Shown here one piece after another: positions 21,316 to 32,893 of a stretch of 64,000 nt of DNA. Source of the DNA: Myrica gale. Taxonomy: Eukaryota; Streptophyta; Magnoliopsida; Fagales; Myricaceae. The stretch covers positions 17,606,001-17,670,000 of the forward strand of contig OZ005610.1 of NCBI GenBank assembly GCA_963930655.1, given 5' to 3'. Each line of letters begins with the position of its first letter. The stretch's first letter is position 1. The notes under the pieces were generated by a model. The model had not been told where the DNA came from and made no database searches. It saw only the letters and a program-made list of their open reading frames with translations. The translations under genes and the position numbers were made by a program.

Positions 21316-21695
21316 GTGAGGATTCAAATAATAGTACTTTTAGGAACTAGGGCCTTTCGATTTTCTATAGTATGTGGCAATGAAAGTAATTAATTGTGTG
21401 GATTAATGTTATTTCTAATGTATTAGAATTGAAATTGATTTGAATTTTTGAAATGATTGAATATTTGAATAATTGAATTTGTTAGGACTTATTTGGAAAT
21501 TATGAGTTTATATATTTTCGAATATGTTTTGTTTTGTTTAGATAATGAAAAGATATTTCACAAAAAAATGAAGGAAATTTTCGTTATTGTAATTCTAAGA
21601 CAATTTTTGTATTATGAAGGAATTTTTTTTTGTTATTTTGCCTTTAAAGTTTGACACCCTTGAATATTAATCCTGGTTCCGCCACTGCATTAGCA

Positions 21696-22000
21696 TCAAG
21701 GTTGCTTACTAGTGGATTAGATCCAAACCTGTGAGTGTCCATCTCTAATAGGACCTCAGCAAAGATGAGAGATTGCACGAATGTTCCATTGAGCGCAACC
21801 ATCAATCTGGGCATCGAACTACAAATTAGAGTTTACAATCCCAAAATATCCTCACGTTGGACAGGTCGAAGATTATGCAACATCGTTCAAATTGATCGAT
21901 ATTGCATAAGCTTTAAACATGTCTAAGGTTTTTATGCAAAACATTATTGCAAACTTAAAACCAAGGTTAGACCCGATACTATACCTAGAGGGAGGATGAA
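21696..22000. other. Unassigned flank of the second hAT element
   Basis: Continues the sequence interrupted at 19934. A 63-codon open frame (21735-21926) has no recognisable domain. Confidence 0.3.
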
Positions 22001-22719
22001 TAGGTATTTAAAAATTATAAATTTTTTCTTTATTCAAAAAATACCAAATCAAACACCAATCAAATGAAAAACAAGGGCGCGTCTCTGCTGCAGTTCGGGT
22101 GAAGCAGACCCCGTCCCGAAAAACCACAGGTTGTCAAATCTGAGATTTCCAGTTGTCTAACTCAAGACTAACTGTAATCTGACTTTAAAATGTTTTTTTA
22201 CAGAACAACCACTGAAAGAAATTAGATCTTAGGTGACAAAATTGTAGGTGTCATACAAAATTTTGTCACCTAAAGTGGCATTTCCCTGACAAAACATTAA
22301 TTTCGTCAACAAAAATCATCCAGAGTGCCAAAATTGTATGGACATGTCCAAAACCTGTTCAGACGTATTTGTGACATAACAAAATCCAGCTTGTTGCAAA
22401 TGAGTGACGATAAGTATCATCAGACATAGTTAATTTAGTCCAGACGGATAAAGTCACTGTTCGGACGGTTATCTGGGTGACAAAATACAAATCGTCATAA
22501 CTAAGTGACGATTAGAATCATCACAAATTTGTTACGTACGTCGGGACGGTCTTCTTACAACGTCTGAACACATTTTACCTAACGAGTAATAATCGTCACC
22601 CCTTAGTGACGCATGCAAAATCTTCATGAATACTCACAATCTTCCGGATGGATATACGAATGTTCCAATGCGGAATAAACACAAACGTCCAGATGCCAAA
22701 ACAATGTCCGCACAAGTAT
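22001..22719. repeat. Transposon-derived DNA with GTCCGGAC and GTGACGAT motifs
   Basis: It starts with a 'cctagagggaggatgaatagg' stretch typical of a copia LTR edge, then carries repeated 'gtgacgat...atcatcac' pairs and 'gtccagacgg/ttcggacgg' motifs. The same two motif types fill 45400-46250 and 48040-48985, so these belong to one transposon family, perhaps CACTA-like. No open frame is supported. Confidence 0.4.
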
Positions 22720-23552
22720 TGACACAAATGTGGTCAGCAAAAAAGGTCGAGATTGAAATTAAATTCTGGAATTATTTACGACGTTTTTATGTTTGAATTA
22801 TGACTATTTGGAAATATTTACAAGTATAGTTTCCAATGCATTAAACGACGTACAATTTAGAGGTTTCTAGAAGAAGTTATTGTTAAATTACTCCAAGAAG
22901 GTCAGGCTGACAGCTATTTCCAAGATCTAGCAAATTTTGGACAAGTTTGCTATTTTTAGCTTTTTCTTTTGGATGTTCAACGTGTATTTTCATTTTTGTA
23001 AGATTATTTTATGTTTCCTAGGTCCTAATTATTATTTTGGAAGATGTATTTCTCATTTACTCAAGCTTTGCTATTTAAACCCTTCTCTTGTAGTAGAAAG
23101 GAACAGATTTGAGTGTTTATACAACTAGAGCCTTAGGCTACTTTGAAGAAGGATTTCGTCTAAAAAATCTTATCCTTCAGTGGATTCCGATAGGTGCCGA
23201 GTTCTTGCTCTGTATCCCATCTTGGATTACATTGGGTGGTGATTTATGTATCCCATAGTGTTCTACTTGGGTTGTGAGCTTATTTATCCGAGTGTGTGAG
23301 TTATAGTGTGTTCCCAAGATACCATACACTTTCCTGACCTTTTCACGAATATCTTGAGGTCTCCATTCCTATTTCGAGGTGTCTATCTATCCCGGGTTAT
23401 CACGTCCCGAGGTCTCCATTCTTATCCTGAGGTGTCTATCTATCCTGGGTTATCATGTCCTGAGGTCCCCATTACTATTTCTGAGGTGTCCATTTCACTC
23501 ATTTCATCCTTCCCGAGACGCTTCGAGGTGTCCCATACTTTCCCCGGTATCA
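22720..23552 (+). repeat. 5' LTR of gypsy A
   Basis: 833 bp, starting TGACACAAATGTGGTCAGCA and ending CCCCGGTATCA. It aligns with 32894-33658. A segment rich in 'gaggt(c/g)tccat' and 'atcccgggttatca' units repeats at 23355-23490; this accounts for part of its extra length over the 3' LTR. Confidence 0.8.
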
Positions 23553-23554
23553 AG

Positions 23555-23567
23555 TGGTATTAGAGCC
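23555..23567 (+). other. Primer binding site of gypsy A
   Basis: TGGTATTAGAGCC lies two bases after the 5' LTR. It differs by one base from the initiator tRNA-Met complement TGGTATCAGAGCC common in plant elements. Confidence 0.75.
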
Positions 23568-23577
23568 TTTGGTTGTC

Positions 23578-24600
23578 ATGGCGAGTCGTCGAGGTCGTGG
23601 GCCAAATGTTCACTCTCCTCCAGCTCGTGAAAGAGATCTACATGAAGTTGAGATTGCAGATCTAATGAGACAATTACAACAACTTCAACAACATCTTGAG
23701 CATTATGAGCCTTTTGATTCTCATCATGATGGTTCGGATGGTGAATCTTCTCATCATGAGAATGAGAATCCATTCTATCGTGATCGAAGTGAAGCATTCA
23801 TCAGAGGAAGATGTTCATTATCATCGTCGACGTAAACGAAGAAACCATGAAGTTCAACGAGATCAACTTGATGTGTGAGTTAATATTCCTGAGTTCGAAT
23901 GAAGGATGCAGCCGGACGAGTTTCTTGATTGGTTACATTCTGTGGAGCGAATCTTTGATTATAAGGAGGGTTCAGGAAAAAGGAAGGTGAAGCTTGTTGC
24001 ATTGAAGTGAAGAAATATGCTTCTTTATGGCGGAAGAATTTAAAGAAGCAACATGCTCGAGAAGGAAGAAATCGTATTGTTACATGGGAAAAGATGAAAA
24101 AAGTTCTTAAGCAAAACTTTTTGCCGGATAATTACCGACAAGATATTTTTCTTAAGTTCCACAATTTCAATCAAAATGATCTTTCGGTGGAAGAATACAC
24201 TGCGGAGTTCGATCACCTCATGATGAAGTGTGATGTGGCGGAACCAGAAGAGCAAACTATCGCTCGCTATCTTGGTGGGTTAAGATGGGAGATTGGCAAC
24301 ATTGTCCTATTACAACCATATTGGACTTACAACGATGTTGTGAAGCTAACAATGAAGGTGGAAAAGCAGCAAAAGGAGGCTCGTGGAAGTAAGCCATGAT
24401 TTGGAGCAAAGGATGGTCATTCTAACTGAGGGAGCTCTTTAGTCCCTAAAGTTTCAACACCAAAGTTTTCAGAAAACAGAGCAAAACGTCAACTCCCGAA
24501 GAGTGAAGGAGGATAGAGTTCAATTCGCGAAAATGCCAATGATTTGATCATATTGCGTCTGATTGTCCAAAGCACAAAGTGGTGACTCTTATTGAAGAAT
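23578..24600 (+). pseudogene. gypsy A gag (capsid and zinc knuckle), broken
   Basis: ATG at 23578 opens a basic, glutamine-rich N-terminus (MASRRGRGPNVH...). The frame shifts near 23790. The Retrotrans_gag core follows, with PDEFLDWLHSVERIFDYKE at about 23910-23965 and a long intact stretch at 24007-24399 (WEKMKKVLKQNFLPDNY, LSVEEYTAEFDHL, AEPEEQTIARYLGGLR). A degenerate CCHC knuckle (KCQ.FDHIASDCPKHK) is at about 24525-24580. In an active element this protein forms the cytoplasmic particle and binds the RNA. At least three stops or shifts make it non-functional. Confidence 0.75.
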
Positions 24601-24769
24601 ACTAGATGGATGAAGGTGATGAAGAAGAGCCGATGAAGAAAGATGAAGAAAACAAGGAAGTTGAAGATGTCACTTATGCCGACATTGGAGAATCACTTGT
24701 TGTTCAAAGAAGTTTGAGTTAAGTCCATGAAGATTGTGATGAATGGTGGTGGACAAATATCTTTCAAAC

Positions 24770-25140
24770 AAGATGCACTTCCCATGGAAAAGTTTGTGAT
24801 ATTATCATTGATGGTGGAAGTTGTGAGAATGTAGTGGCTGAAGACATAGTGAAGAAGCTGAAACTTAACATGGAACCTCATCCTCAACCTTACAAGTTTA
24901 TGTGGTTTCGAAAAGGAAACGAGGTGAAGGTAAAAAAACGCACTCTTGTTCAATTTTCTATTGGCAAGAATTACAAAGATGAAGTCTTATGTGACGTTAT
25001 GCCTATGGATGCTTGCCATTTACTTCTTGGTAGACCATGTCAATATGATAGAAAATCTATTCATGACGGTTTCAAGAATACTTATGATTTTGTCAAGAAT
25101 GGATTCAAGATCATTTTGGGTCCTTTGTGTGTGGAGAGAT
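24770..25140 (+). pseudogene. gypsy A aspartic protease
   Basis: The active-site region reads CDIIIDGGSCENVV, where D-G-G replaces the usual D-S-G. It continues with PHPQPYKFMWF and VMPMDACHLLLGRP, the conserved end of the retropepsin domain in this lineage. It lies in the open frame at 24834-25583, which runs into the reverse transcriptase. The protein normally cleaves the gag-pol polyprotein. Confidence 0.7.
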
Positions 25141-25389
25141 CTCCGAAACCTTCTAAAGTAACTAATTTACTCTCTATATGTGATGTTGAGAGGGAATTGG
25201 TGTTTTCTAACGAAGTTTGTGCTCTTGTGGTGATGGAAGAAAATGTAGTGAATGAACCACCTCATATTATGCAATCTTTTCTTGAAGAATTCTTTGATGT
25301 CATTCTCGAAGGAATTCCATATGGTCTCCCTCCTATGAGAGACATTCAACATTGCATTAATCTTGTATCAGGTTCCATCATTCCAAACA

Positions 25390-26140
25390 AAGTAGCCTCT
25401 AGGATGAGTCCTAAGGAGAATGAAGAACTACAAAGGCAAGTTGGAGAGCTTTTGGCTAAAGGCTTGGTGAAAGAAAGCATGAGTCTTTGTGTTGTCCCCA
25501 CAGTTCTTGTACCAAAGAAGGATGGAACGTGGCGGATGTGTGTTGATAGTAGAATGGTGAACAATATTACCATCAAATATTGATTTCCTATTCCTCGCCT
25601 TGAAGATCTTCTGGACCAACTTCACGGTGCTTCTATCTTTTCGAAGATAGATCTTCGAAGTGGTTATCATCAAATTCGAATGAGGCCGGGAAGTGAATGG
25701 AAGACCGCTTTCAAAACTCGAGATGGTCTTTTATGACTGGATGGTTATGCCTTTTGGAGTTTCAAATGCTCCTAGAACCTTCATGTGCCTTATGAATCAT
25801 GTTTTTAAATCTTTTATTGTTGTCTACTTTGATAACATCTTGGTGTACAACAAGCATAAGGAGCAACACTTGGAACATCTTCGGCTAGTTTTCATAACTC
25901 GACGAGAGCAAAATTTGTTTGTCAATTTGAAGAAATGTCATTTCTTTACGGAGAGCCTTATCTTTTTAGGCTATGTGGTGTCTAGCGAAGGAATAAAGGA
26001 GGATCCTAGAAAGATTGAAGCAATCATGACTTAGCCTATACCGAGGTCGATTCATGAAATTCGAAGCTTTCATGGTCTTGCGTCATTTTATCGAAGATTC
26101 ATCAAAAGATTCAGCTCTATCATTGCACCCATCACCGAGT
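25390..26140 (+). pseudogene. gypsy A reverse transcriptase, broken
   Basis: The order is [67 protein letters not shown] and [11 protein letters not shown]. The catalytic YFDD is changed to YFDN, which should abolish activity. A stop follows NITIKY (25580), a frameshift lies near 25733 ([11 protein letters not shown] begins in another frame), and a stop lies at 26033. Confidence 0.85.
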
Positions 26141-26142
26141 GC

Positions 26143-26672
26143 TTGAAGGGAGGTATTTTCAAGTTGACTAATGAAGCCGAGAAGAGTTTTGAAGTTATCA
26201 AGAGAGAGATGACGGAAGCTCAAATCCTTTCCTTGACAAATTTTGACATTTTATTCGAAGTTGATTGTGACGCTTCTAATGTTGGCATTGGTGCAGTACT
26301 TAGCCAAGAAGCAAAGCCTATTGCCTTCTTGAGTGAAAAGTTGAGTGAGTCTCGCAAAAAATATTCAACTTATGACAAAGAATTCTATGCTATTGTTCAA
26401 GCCTTGCATCATTGGAGTCATTATCTCCTTCCTAAGGAGTTCATCTTATTCTCGGATCATGAAGCCATGAAGTAATTGAATAGCCAACAAAAACTCAATT
26501 CCCGACATGCCAAATGGAGTGAATTTTTACAATCATTTTCGTTTTTTTCTCAAGCATAAAGCGAGTGTTCAAAATCAAGTGGCTTACGCTTTGAGTCATC
26601 GACACTCCTTGATTTCTACTATGCAAGTTAATGTTTTGGCTTTGAGGTGGTAAAAGAGCTTTACAAGGATGA
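26143..26672 (+). pseudogene. gypsy A RNase H
   Basis: FEVDCDASNVGIGAVLSQ, LSESRKKYSTYDKEFYAIVQAL and FILFSDHEAMK are the conserved RNase H blocks of Ty3/gypsy. A stop follows at 26473. The coding line ends at KELYKDD, where a solo LTR is inserted. Confidence 0.8.
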
Positions 26673-27666
26673 TGTAACGCCTCGACCCAAAAGTCTAAAT
26701 GGATAGAATACCGCTTGAAAATATCATCCCAATAAAGAAAAAAACCTCATAAAAATATCTATTTCAACTTTCAATAATCAAAATGAATCCCCACAGACGC
26801 CAATGGTCACACAAACCCCAATGGTCACACAGACCTCAATGGTCACAAAGACCTCAACTTTCACAAGCACCAGAATAGTTTGATAATAAGCTTACACTAC
26901 AAATTTCACAAAATAGGCCAACCATTTCAAGTGAGTTTGTAAAATCTCATTTTTTCCCAAAATTCGTTCAGTTTCTTTAACGCATCAAAATCCTTTAAAA
27001 AATGCAGTGCACGTTTAAAATCCAACGTTTCCAAAATCCAGAATTTACAATAACTCATCCAAAACCAGTTTCAATTTATAAGAAAAAAATAGTTAACAAT
27101 TGTGCACTTATTTTCCACAACGAAAGAATTTCATAAAAATCTCATAGAAAGACCACTTACCTCAACGTTTAACCAGAAGCTACAGTTCCCCAAAATATTG
27201 TTGAACAAACAATCTGAACCAAAAACATCGACGAGATCAAAAGAGAATAGCTTACTATCAAGGGATTCGCCTCTCAATACAATTCAAAACGCTCAGCTTT
27301 CAAAGATAGCTTACTGTTTTTCTTTCTCCCCAACTTCAGTTGGTTCGGCCTTTTTTCTGAATCTATCCTTCCTCGCAGGTTTTAAAGCTTTGGAATATTT
27401 TAATCCGCTTCGTATCAAATGTTTGAAACTCTTTACAAGATTTGAATATTTTATTTCAAAAGTGACCGACAAAATTTTGAATAGTTTTTTGCAAAACCGT
27501 ATTTTTTTTGAATATTTAAAATTCCTGCATTTGCAGAGATTTCAAAACAAAACCGAACTGGAACTTTTAAATGTTTATTTTAAACATTAATCTAACATTA
27601 GTTACCGAATTTTATTAAAACAAAATAGAGCCGGATATTTTTTTATTTTTTTTCAGGGATATTACA
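26673..27666 (+). mobile_element. Solo LTR inserted in gypsy A pol
   Basis: 994 bp reading TGTAACGCCTCGACCC...GATATTACA. GATGA (26668-26672) and GAGGA (27667-27671) flank it, a 5-bp target duplication with one change. Removing the insert rejoins the pol frame between KDD and PYFAK, so the insertion is clean. Short 'caatggtcacacagacc' units repeat at about 26800-26850. The 162-codon open frame inside (27102-27590) is not a recognised protein. Confidence 0.75.
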
Positions 27667-28152
27667 GAGGATCCCTATTTTGCCAAGGTATGGGGACAAT
27701 GTTCTAAAGGTCCTTCTCACTCCTTTTTATTACAAAATGGTTACATTTTCAAACACAATCAATTGTGTATTCCACAATGCTCTTTGAGAAATGTCATTAT
27801 CATTAAAACTCAAAGTGGTGGACTTAAAAAAAAAAAAAGTGGTGGACTTGCTGTTCACTTTGGTAGTGACAAGACTCTTTCTCTTATCAAAGAAAATTTC
27901 TATTGGCAAAAAATGGAGCAAGATGTTATGAGACATGTGGAGCGTTGTAGAGTTTGTTACATTGCCAAGAGTCATGGCCAAAATACCGGGTTATACACTC
28001 CACTTCCAATTCTTAATTCACCTTGGGAAGATTTAAGTATGGATTTTGTTGTGGGTTTGCCAAAGACTCGAAGGAACAAATATTCAGTTCTGGTGGTTGT
28101 TGATCGCTATTCAAAGATGGCGCATTTTGTTCCTTGTAGCAAGACTCTTGAT
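27667..28152 (+). pseudogene. gypsy A integrase, first part
   Basis: The zinc-binding region reads HFGSDKTLSLIKENFYWQKM then HVERCRVCYIAKS. The core starts with PWEDLSMDFVVGLPKT (first catalytic Asp) and VDRYSKMAHFVPC. The element stops at SKTLD, where a large LTR is inserted; the frame resumes at 32127. A 12-base run of A near 27828 lies in a short duplicated GGL-K segment. Confidence 0.8.
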
Positions 28153-31100
28153 CTGAGACCCCGATTATTTCTTATGTTATTTCTTATGTATTAGCTTTTA
28201 ATTTCCGATGTATTAGCTTTAATTTTATTATGGGGCCATATTTTTGGCCAATGTATGTCCTAAGCTTTATGTTAAGGTACATCAATTAATATGAGATTTT
28301 ATTTCATGAAATTTTTCCTAAATAATTTTCTTGTCATTTTGGAAGTTTTGTGCAAAGTTAAATTATATTTTCCTAAGAGCAGAAACTTGCAAGGTAAGTT
28401 TCTCTCATGTATTTATATTTTTCATTTGCCTAATATATTTCATAATCCATAAAATGTAATTATGATTAAAGGTTTTTATATATAGGCCGAAAATAATTAA
28501 ATGGAATAAAATCATGAATTTCTTTTTATTGAATATTTTTGTGTGTCATTAATAGGTGGCATATATTATTATTATGTGACCTAAATTAATAAGTTGAATT
28601 ATCATTAGAATATTAGATGATAAGTTACTAGGCATATGATAAAGTTTAAGAGAGATTAAAATGATAAGCACACTTGCTTATCATAGTGATAAGCAAGCAT
28701 AATGATAAGTTAGGGAACTTTTAGGGTAATAAGTCATTGTGGCTATTGTAGAGATAGGCTAGAGCCATTATCTTAAGATAAGAGATCATGCTTATGAGAT
28801 GATAAGCTAAGTGATTGAACTAGATAAGCTAGAGAGGTTATAGGAGATAAGTTAGGTGAAATAGTAACTAAATTGAAAGTTAGTTGTGGGAGAGTAACTA
28901 AGTTAGTTGCAATGCAACCAAACAAAATAAATAAGCTTAAAGGGAGAGCCATTTACGTAGGAAGAGGGAGCCAAAAGTTAATTGCCCATGTGAAGTTGTA
29001 AGAAGTGGAAGAGAGCCATTAATTGACAAGACAACACATTGGAAGAGAAAAGAGAGAAAAACAAAGGGAGATCAAGCCATGGGGTGAAGTTCACGTGAAG
29101 ATCAAAGTGAGAGAGGAGAGGAAATTTAATGCAAGGACATAGCTTTAGGGAACAAGAGTGATGTGAGAAAAAGATGAAAAGAAAAATGAAAAGAGGAGAG
29201 AGAAGGGAAAGTCATGCTTGGTCGGCCAAACCCAACATTCACCCCCCTTTTTCTTTCAAACTTTCTCTCTTGTCATTTCCACTTTGTCCTTGTCATGTGT
29301 CATAGCAATAACTCACATTGGGAGACTCATTCTCTCACACTTCACAATTGAATGTGCATTGGCCGAATGTCACCATTTCATTTCAACATTTCCTCATTTC
29401 CCTCACTTGGCCGAACACTTCATCTCTTCCAACTCTCTCTCTTTTTCTCCTCTTGATCGAATCTTTCCTCTAGATCAAGCCTTGTTCCTTTCCCTTTTTG
29501 CAACCTAAATCACACCCCAAAGTTCAAGTGTAGTCCTCTCTTTGTGGTGACCGAATCCTCACATTGTACAACACCATTTTCCTCTTTTGAAAACCCTACT
29601 CATTAGCCACCTTTCTCTTGAAGAAGTTTAGTTCATTTCCTTAGAACTAAATCATTCAAGCTTACCATATTTTCCTTCCACCATAAAACCCACCTTAGCA
29701 CCTCAAATCAAGCTTGGAACCACTCTAAGGAGGGTGAACCGAAAGTTGGAAGAAGGAAGAGTTTTGGTAAAAGTTTGGTGAAGGTAGAGGTAGGCTTGAT
29801 TCTATTTAGTGTTCTTGCTTAAAGTTCTTCATAAGTTCTAACCTAGAGTATTTTATTGTGCTAGGTACTCAAGCTTGTGATAATCATCAAGGTAAGGCCA
29901 AAGATGTGGGTTGTTGGTTTTGAATATGGGGTTGGCCGAATGTATCATGATGGGATCTTGAGTTAGTGTCTTGAGTGTTGTTAGATCTTGAGGTTATGAA
30001 ATCAACCCTAAGGTATAATGTTAGATCTAGCTATATGAGCATGAAAACCGAGCTTAAATGTTAGAAAAATGTTAAGGATGAATAATGCATGCTAGTATGG
30101 TCTTAAAAATGCAAAGGGTATGCATGATTGCAAGATTTGCCATGAAGGGTTATGATTTAGGGTGTTGGCCGAAACTTATAAGTGTTGAATCTCTAAATAT
30201 ATTTGTTAAATGTCAATTTGATGAATGACCATGACATGAATAAAGGTTTATTGAACACATGCATATGGGCTAGGCTTGAAATATTATAGGTTGCATGCAA
30301 ATCGAAAGGGGCTACTCATTTTATGAATATTTGTGTTGGCCGAATTTGGCATGATGCTAGATCTAGAAGTTGTGTTGTGATTGGTAGATCCTAGGTTGTG
30401 AATCTGAAAAAAATGGAGGATGAGATCACCAATGGAGAAGAAACTTAGGTAAGAAAATGCTTAAAATGGTGCATGGCCGAATGGCCTAATATGTGTAACC
30501 CTAATCGCAACCCCATGAATAAGATTTATGTTTATCTGTGATGAATAGACAAAATTAGGGTTATGACTTAATAAGTTAGAAAATTTAAGCTCAATCATAA
30601 AACCCGTCATATTAGTAAGAGAAAAACATAGATAATAAGTTTAAAGATCCGGATTAAAAAGAATTAGCAAAGCTTTGTGGTGTTAAGTATTGATTGAAGA
30701 ATTAACTAGGTTGGCCGAAACTTAGGGTGAACAAAATAGCTTATATTTTCGGGTTGCATAGAAGTTTAATGTTAAGCTAAAGATTAATTATGATTAGGTT
30801 TAGTAATTGGTGAATTTAAAGACTTAGTGTAAGGTATGTAATAGGAGAAAGATTAAGATTTGATTAAAGTGCAATTAGCTTGCTAGATTAGAAAATTTAG
30901 TAAGATTAATTAATAAAGAATTCTATATAAAACTTTGAGAATAATATTTTATTTTCAGAAATATATCTTTGGTTGATAACCGATTTTTAAAATGCAAATA
31001 TTTAATTTATATGATTACGTACTTATTTCTTAATGCTAAGAAATGTTTGAATCGCTTGTAGGCGATCTGCGTGTCTTTATACATTATCAAGGAGACCAAG

Positions 31101-32126
31101 TGTAAGTGGAATTTGTAAGTGGAAACCGTAAGTGGTTCTTTTTCAAAACTGGAATGAGACACTGCATCGATTCATGAACAAGCATGAGATTTCGAGCAAG
31201 CATGACATGACATGTGCATTGCATGAATTTTTCTAAAGAGAATTTTTATGCAATGATTTTATGGAAAGAATATGGAAAGTTATGAAACGATAAGTTAAGT
31301 CAAGGGGCACTGGTCGGTACCGTACCATCAAGATGGACTCCCATACCGAAGGACGAATGCGAGAAGGATGGGTGAATCCAAGAGGCTGTGCAAACCACAT
31401 TGAAGGACATTGAGAAGGTGTGGGCCTCCGAGGGTCATGTCTAGCCACTGAAGGACGAATGCGAGAAGGTGTGCTAGCTTGACCGCATGTAAGGTCTCCA
31501 AGGGAAATCGGGGACGGTTCCAAAGGGAACGCACAACCCTGACTTCAGGGGTTAAATGGAGCGAATAAGCCCACAAGTATGAATAAGTGATTTTCAAGGG
31601 CCAAGGGCCAATTTTACAAGCAAGTAGGAATGAAAGATTTTCAAGGGCCTGGGGCCGAATTCAAGCAAGAGCATATGCATACCCATGACATGCATGTGCA
31701 TCACGAATCAAGTTTCTTTTTCATGATTAAGCAAGTATAAGTCAAGAGCATGTTTTAAGTTTATGTTTTTTTCCCTTACTGAGTCTTTTTGACTCACGTT
31801 TTTTAAAATTGTGTCATTCCAGATGCCTCAGGTGAAGAGAGTCAGGAGGACTACCTGACTTAGAAGGACAAAGATTAGGTTCATATTTTGATGATTGTGA
31901 CTTGATCGAAGAGATCCGTCACTAGTTGGGTTTTAAATATGTTATGTATGTTTTGTATGCAAACTTAATGAGAACCCTGATTATGTTAAGATTTAGCTCG
32001 AATCTCTCGTGATACTGTACGTTTCCGCCGTAAGTACGTAAGAATGTAAGTAAGAACGCTGGAGCTATCCGGGGGATAGCTCGCGGCTGCCACGGTCCCT
32101 GCGGGATGCCGTTCGGGGCGTGACAC
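28153..32126 (+). mobile_element. Large gypsy-type LTR inserted in integrase of gypsy A
   Basis: About 3.97 kb. It starts TGAGACCCCGATTATTTC (28154), ends GGGGCGTGACA (32125) and contains no gag or pol. The 3' part carries 'cttactgagtctttttgact', common near the 3' end of plant gypsy LTRs. The flanks CTTGAT and CTCGAT match at five of six bases. Removing it rejoins the integrase between LD and ASHVADLY. It is best read as a solo LTR of a long-LTR gypsy family. GATAAG occurs eight times at 28615-28860, and imperfect 'gaaggacgaatgcgagaagg' units repeat at 31340-31470. Confidence 0.65.
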
Positions 32127-32893
32127 TCGATGCTTCTCATGTGGCGGATCTCTACTTTCGAGAAATTGTTAAGCTTCATGAAATGCCAAAGACGATCACA
32201 TCGGATCAAGATACAAAGTTATGAGTCATTTTTGGTGTACTCTTTGGAGGAAGCTTGGAACTAATTTGCAATTTAGTTCAACATGTCATCCTCAAACAGA
32301 TGGACAAACTGAAGTTGTCGATTGAAACACGAGAAATTTATTATGGGGCTTTGTTGGTAAGAATATTCGTCAATGGGATTTAATTCTTGCACCAGCTGAG
32401 TTTGCTTATAATCGTTACACTAGTCAAACTACAGGTTTAGTCCCATTGAGACTGTCTATGGTCAGAATCCTATTAGTCCTTTGGACTTAGCTCCATTTCG
32501 TATAACTAATCATTTTAGTGGTGATGCCGAGGAGAGAGTGAAGAACATTAAAAAGTTGCACGGACAAGTTCGAGATCGGATTCTCAAGCAAACTGAGAAG
32601 TACAAGAAGCAAGCCAACAAGCACCGAAAGTAAGTAAGTTTCAAGGAAGGTGATTTGGTGTGGATTTATATAAGGAAATAATGTTTTCTGGGAGGAAGTC
32701 ATGCTAAGCTTAGACCTAGAGCCGATTGTCCATTCAAGGTGCTTCAACGCATTGGAAATAATGCGTATAAAATTGAACTTCCAGGGGAATATGGAGTTTC
32801 AGCAATCTTTAAAGTATATGAACTATCCCCATATCATGAAAAAGAAGATGTAAATTTAGCCTCGAGGTTGACTCTTTTCCAACCAAGGGAGCA
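32127..32893 (+). pseudogene. gypsy A integrase, second part and pol C-terminus
   Basis: It resumes with [20 protein letters not shown] and TSDQDTK (second catalytic Asp), then a stop. After a shift, [14 protein letters not shown] carries the catalytic Glu region, followed by KLRPRADCPFKVLQRIGNNAYKIELP. The end (FQPREHDTSVV) runs into the 3' LTR with no chromodomain. Several stops and shifts are present. Confidence 0.8.

Larger units (their letters stand above)
19935..21687. mobile_element. hAT element carrying host gene pieces
   Basis: 1753 bp, starting CAGGGGCAGAGGGAGGGG and ending with the complement of CAGTGGCGGAACCAGG, the same end types as the hAT at 9864-12698 but in the opposite orientation. 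Perfect 8-bp target duplications CATTAGCA lie at 19927-19934 and 21688-21695. In place of a transposase it contains a LINE-like fragment (about 20300-20480) and one exon of a branched-chain acyltransferase gene (21191-21315). It is therefore non-autonomous with transduplicated content. Confidence 0.8.

Noticed and set aside
18326..21687. A single hAT from CAGTGGCGG at 18326 to CCGCCACTG at 21687
   Set aside because: The outer flanks (TTTATGAA and CATTAGCA) do not match. Each end has its own perfect 8-bp partner, giving two separate elements.
23306..23630. Plus-strand frames across the 5' LTR end of gypsy A
   Set aside because: Repeat-derived frames in the LTR. Only the part from ATG 23578 belongs to gag.
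27102..27590. 162-codon plus-strand open frame
   Set aside because: Lies wholly inside a solo LTR, uses a non-ATG start, and its composition is that of AT-rich non-coding DNA.
31233..31597. Two overlapping minus-strand open frames of about 90 codons
   Set aside because: Inside the large LTR; they follow short internal repeats and have no domain.
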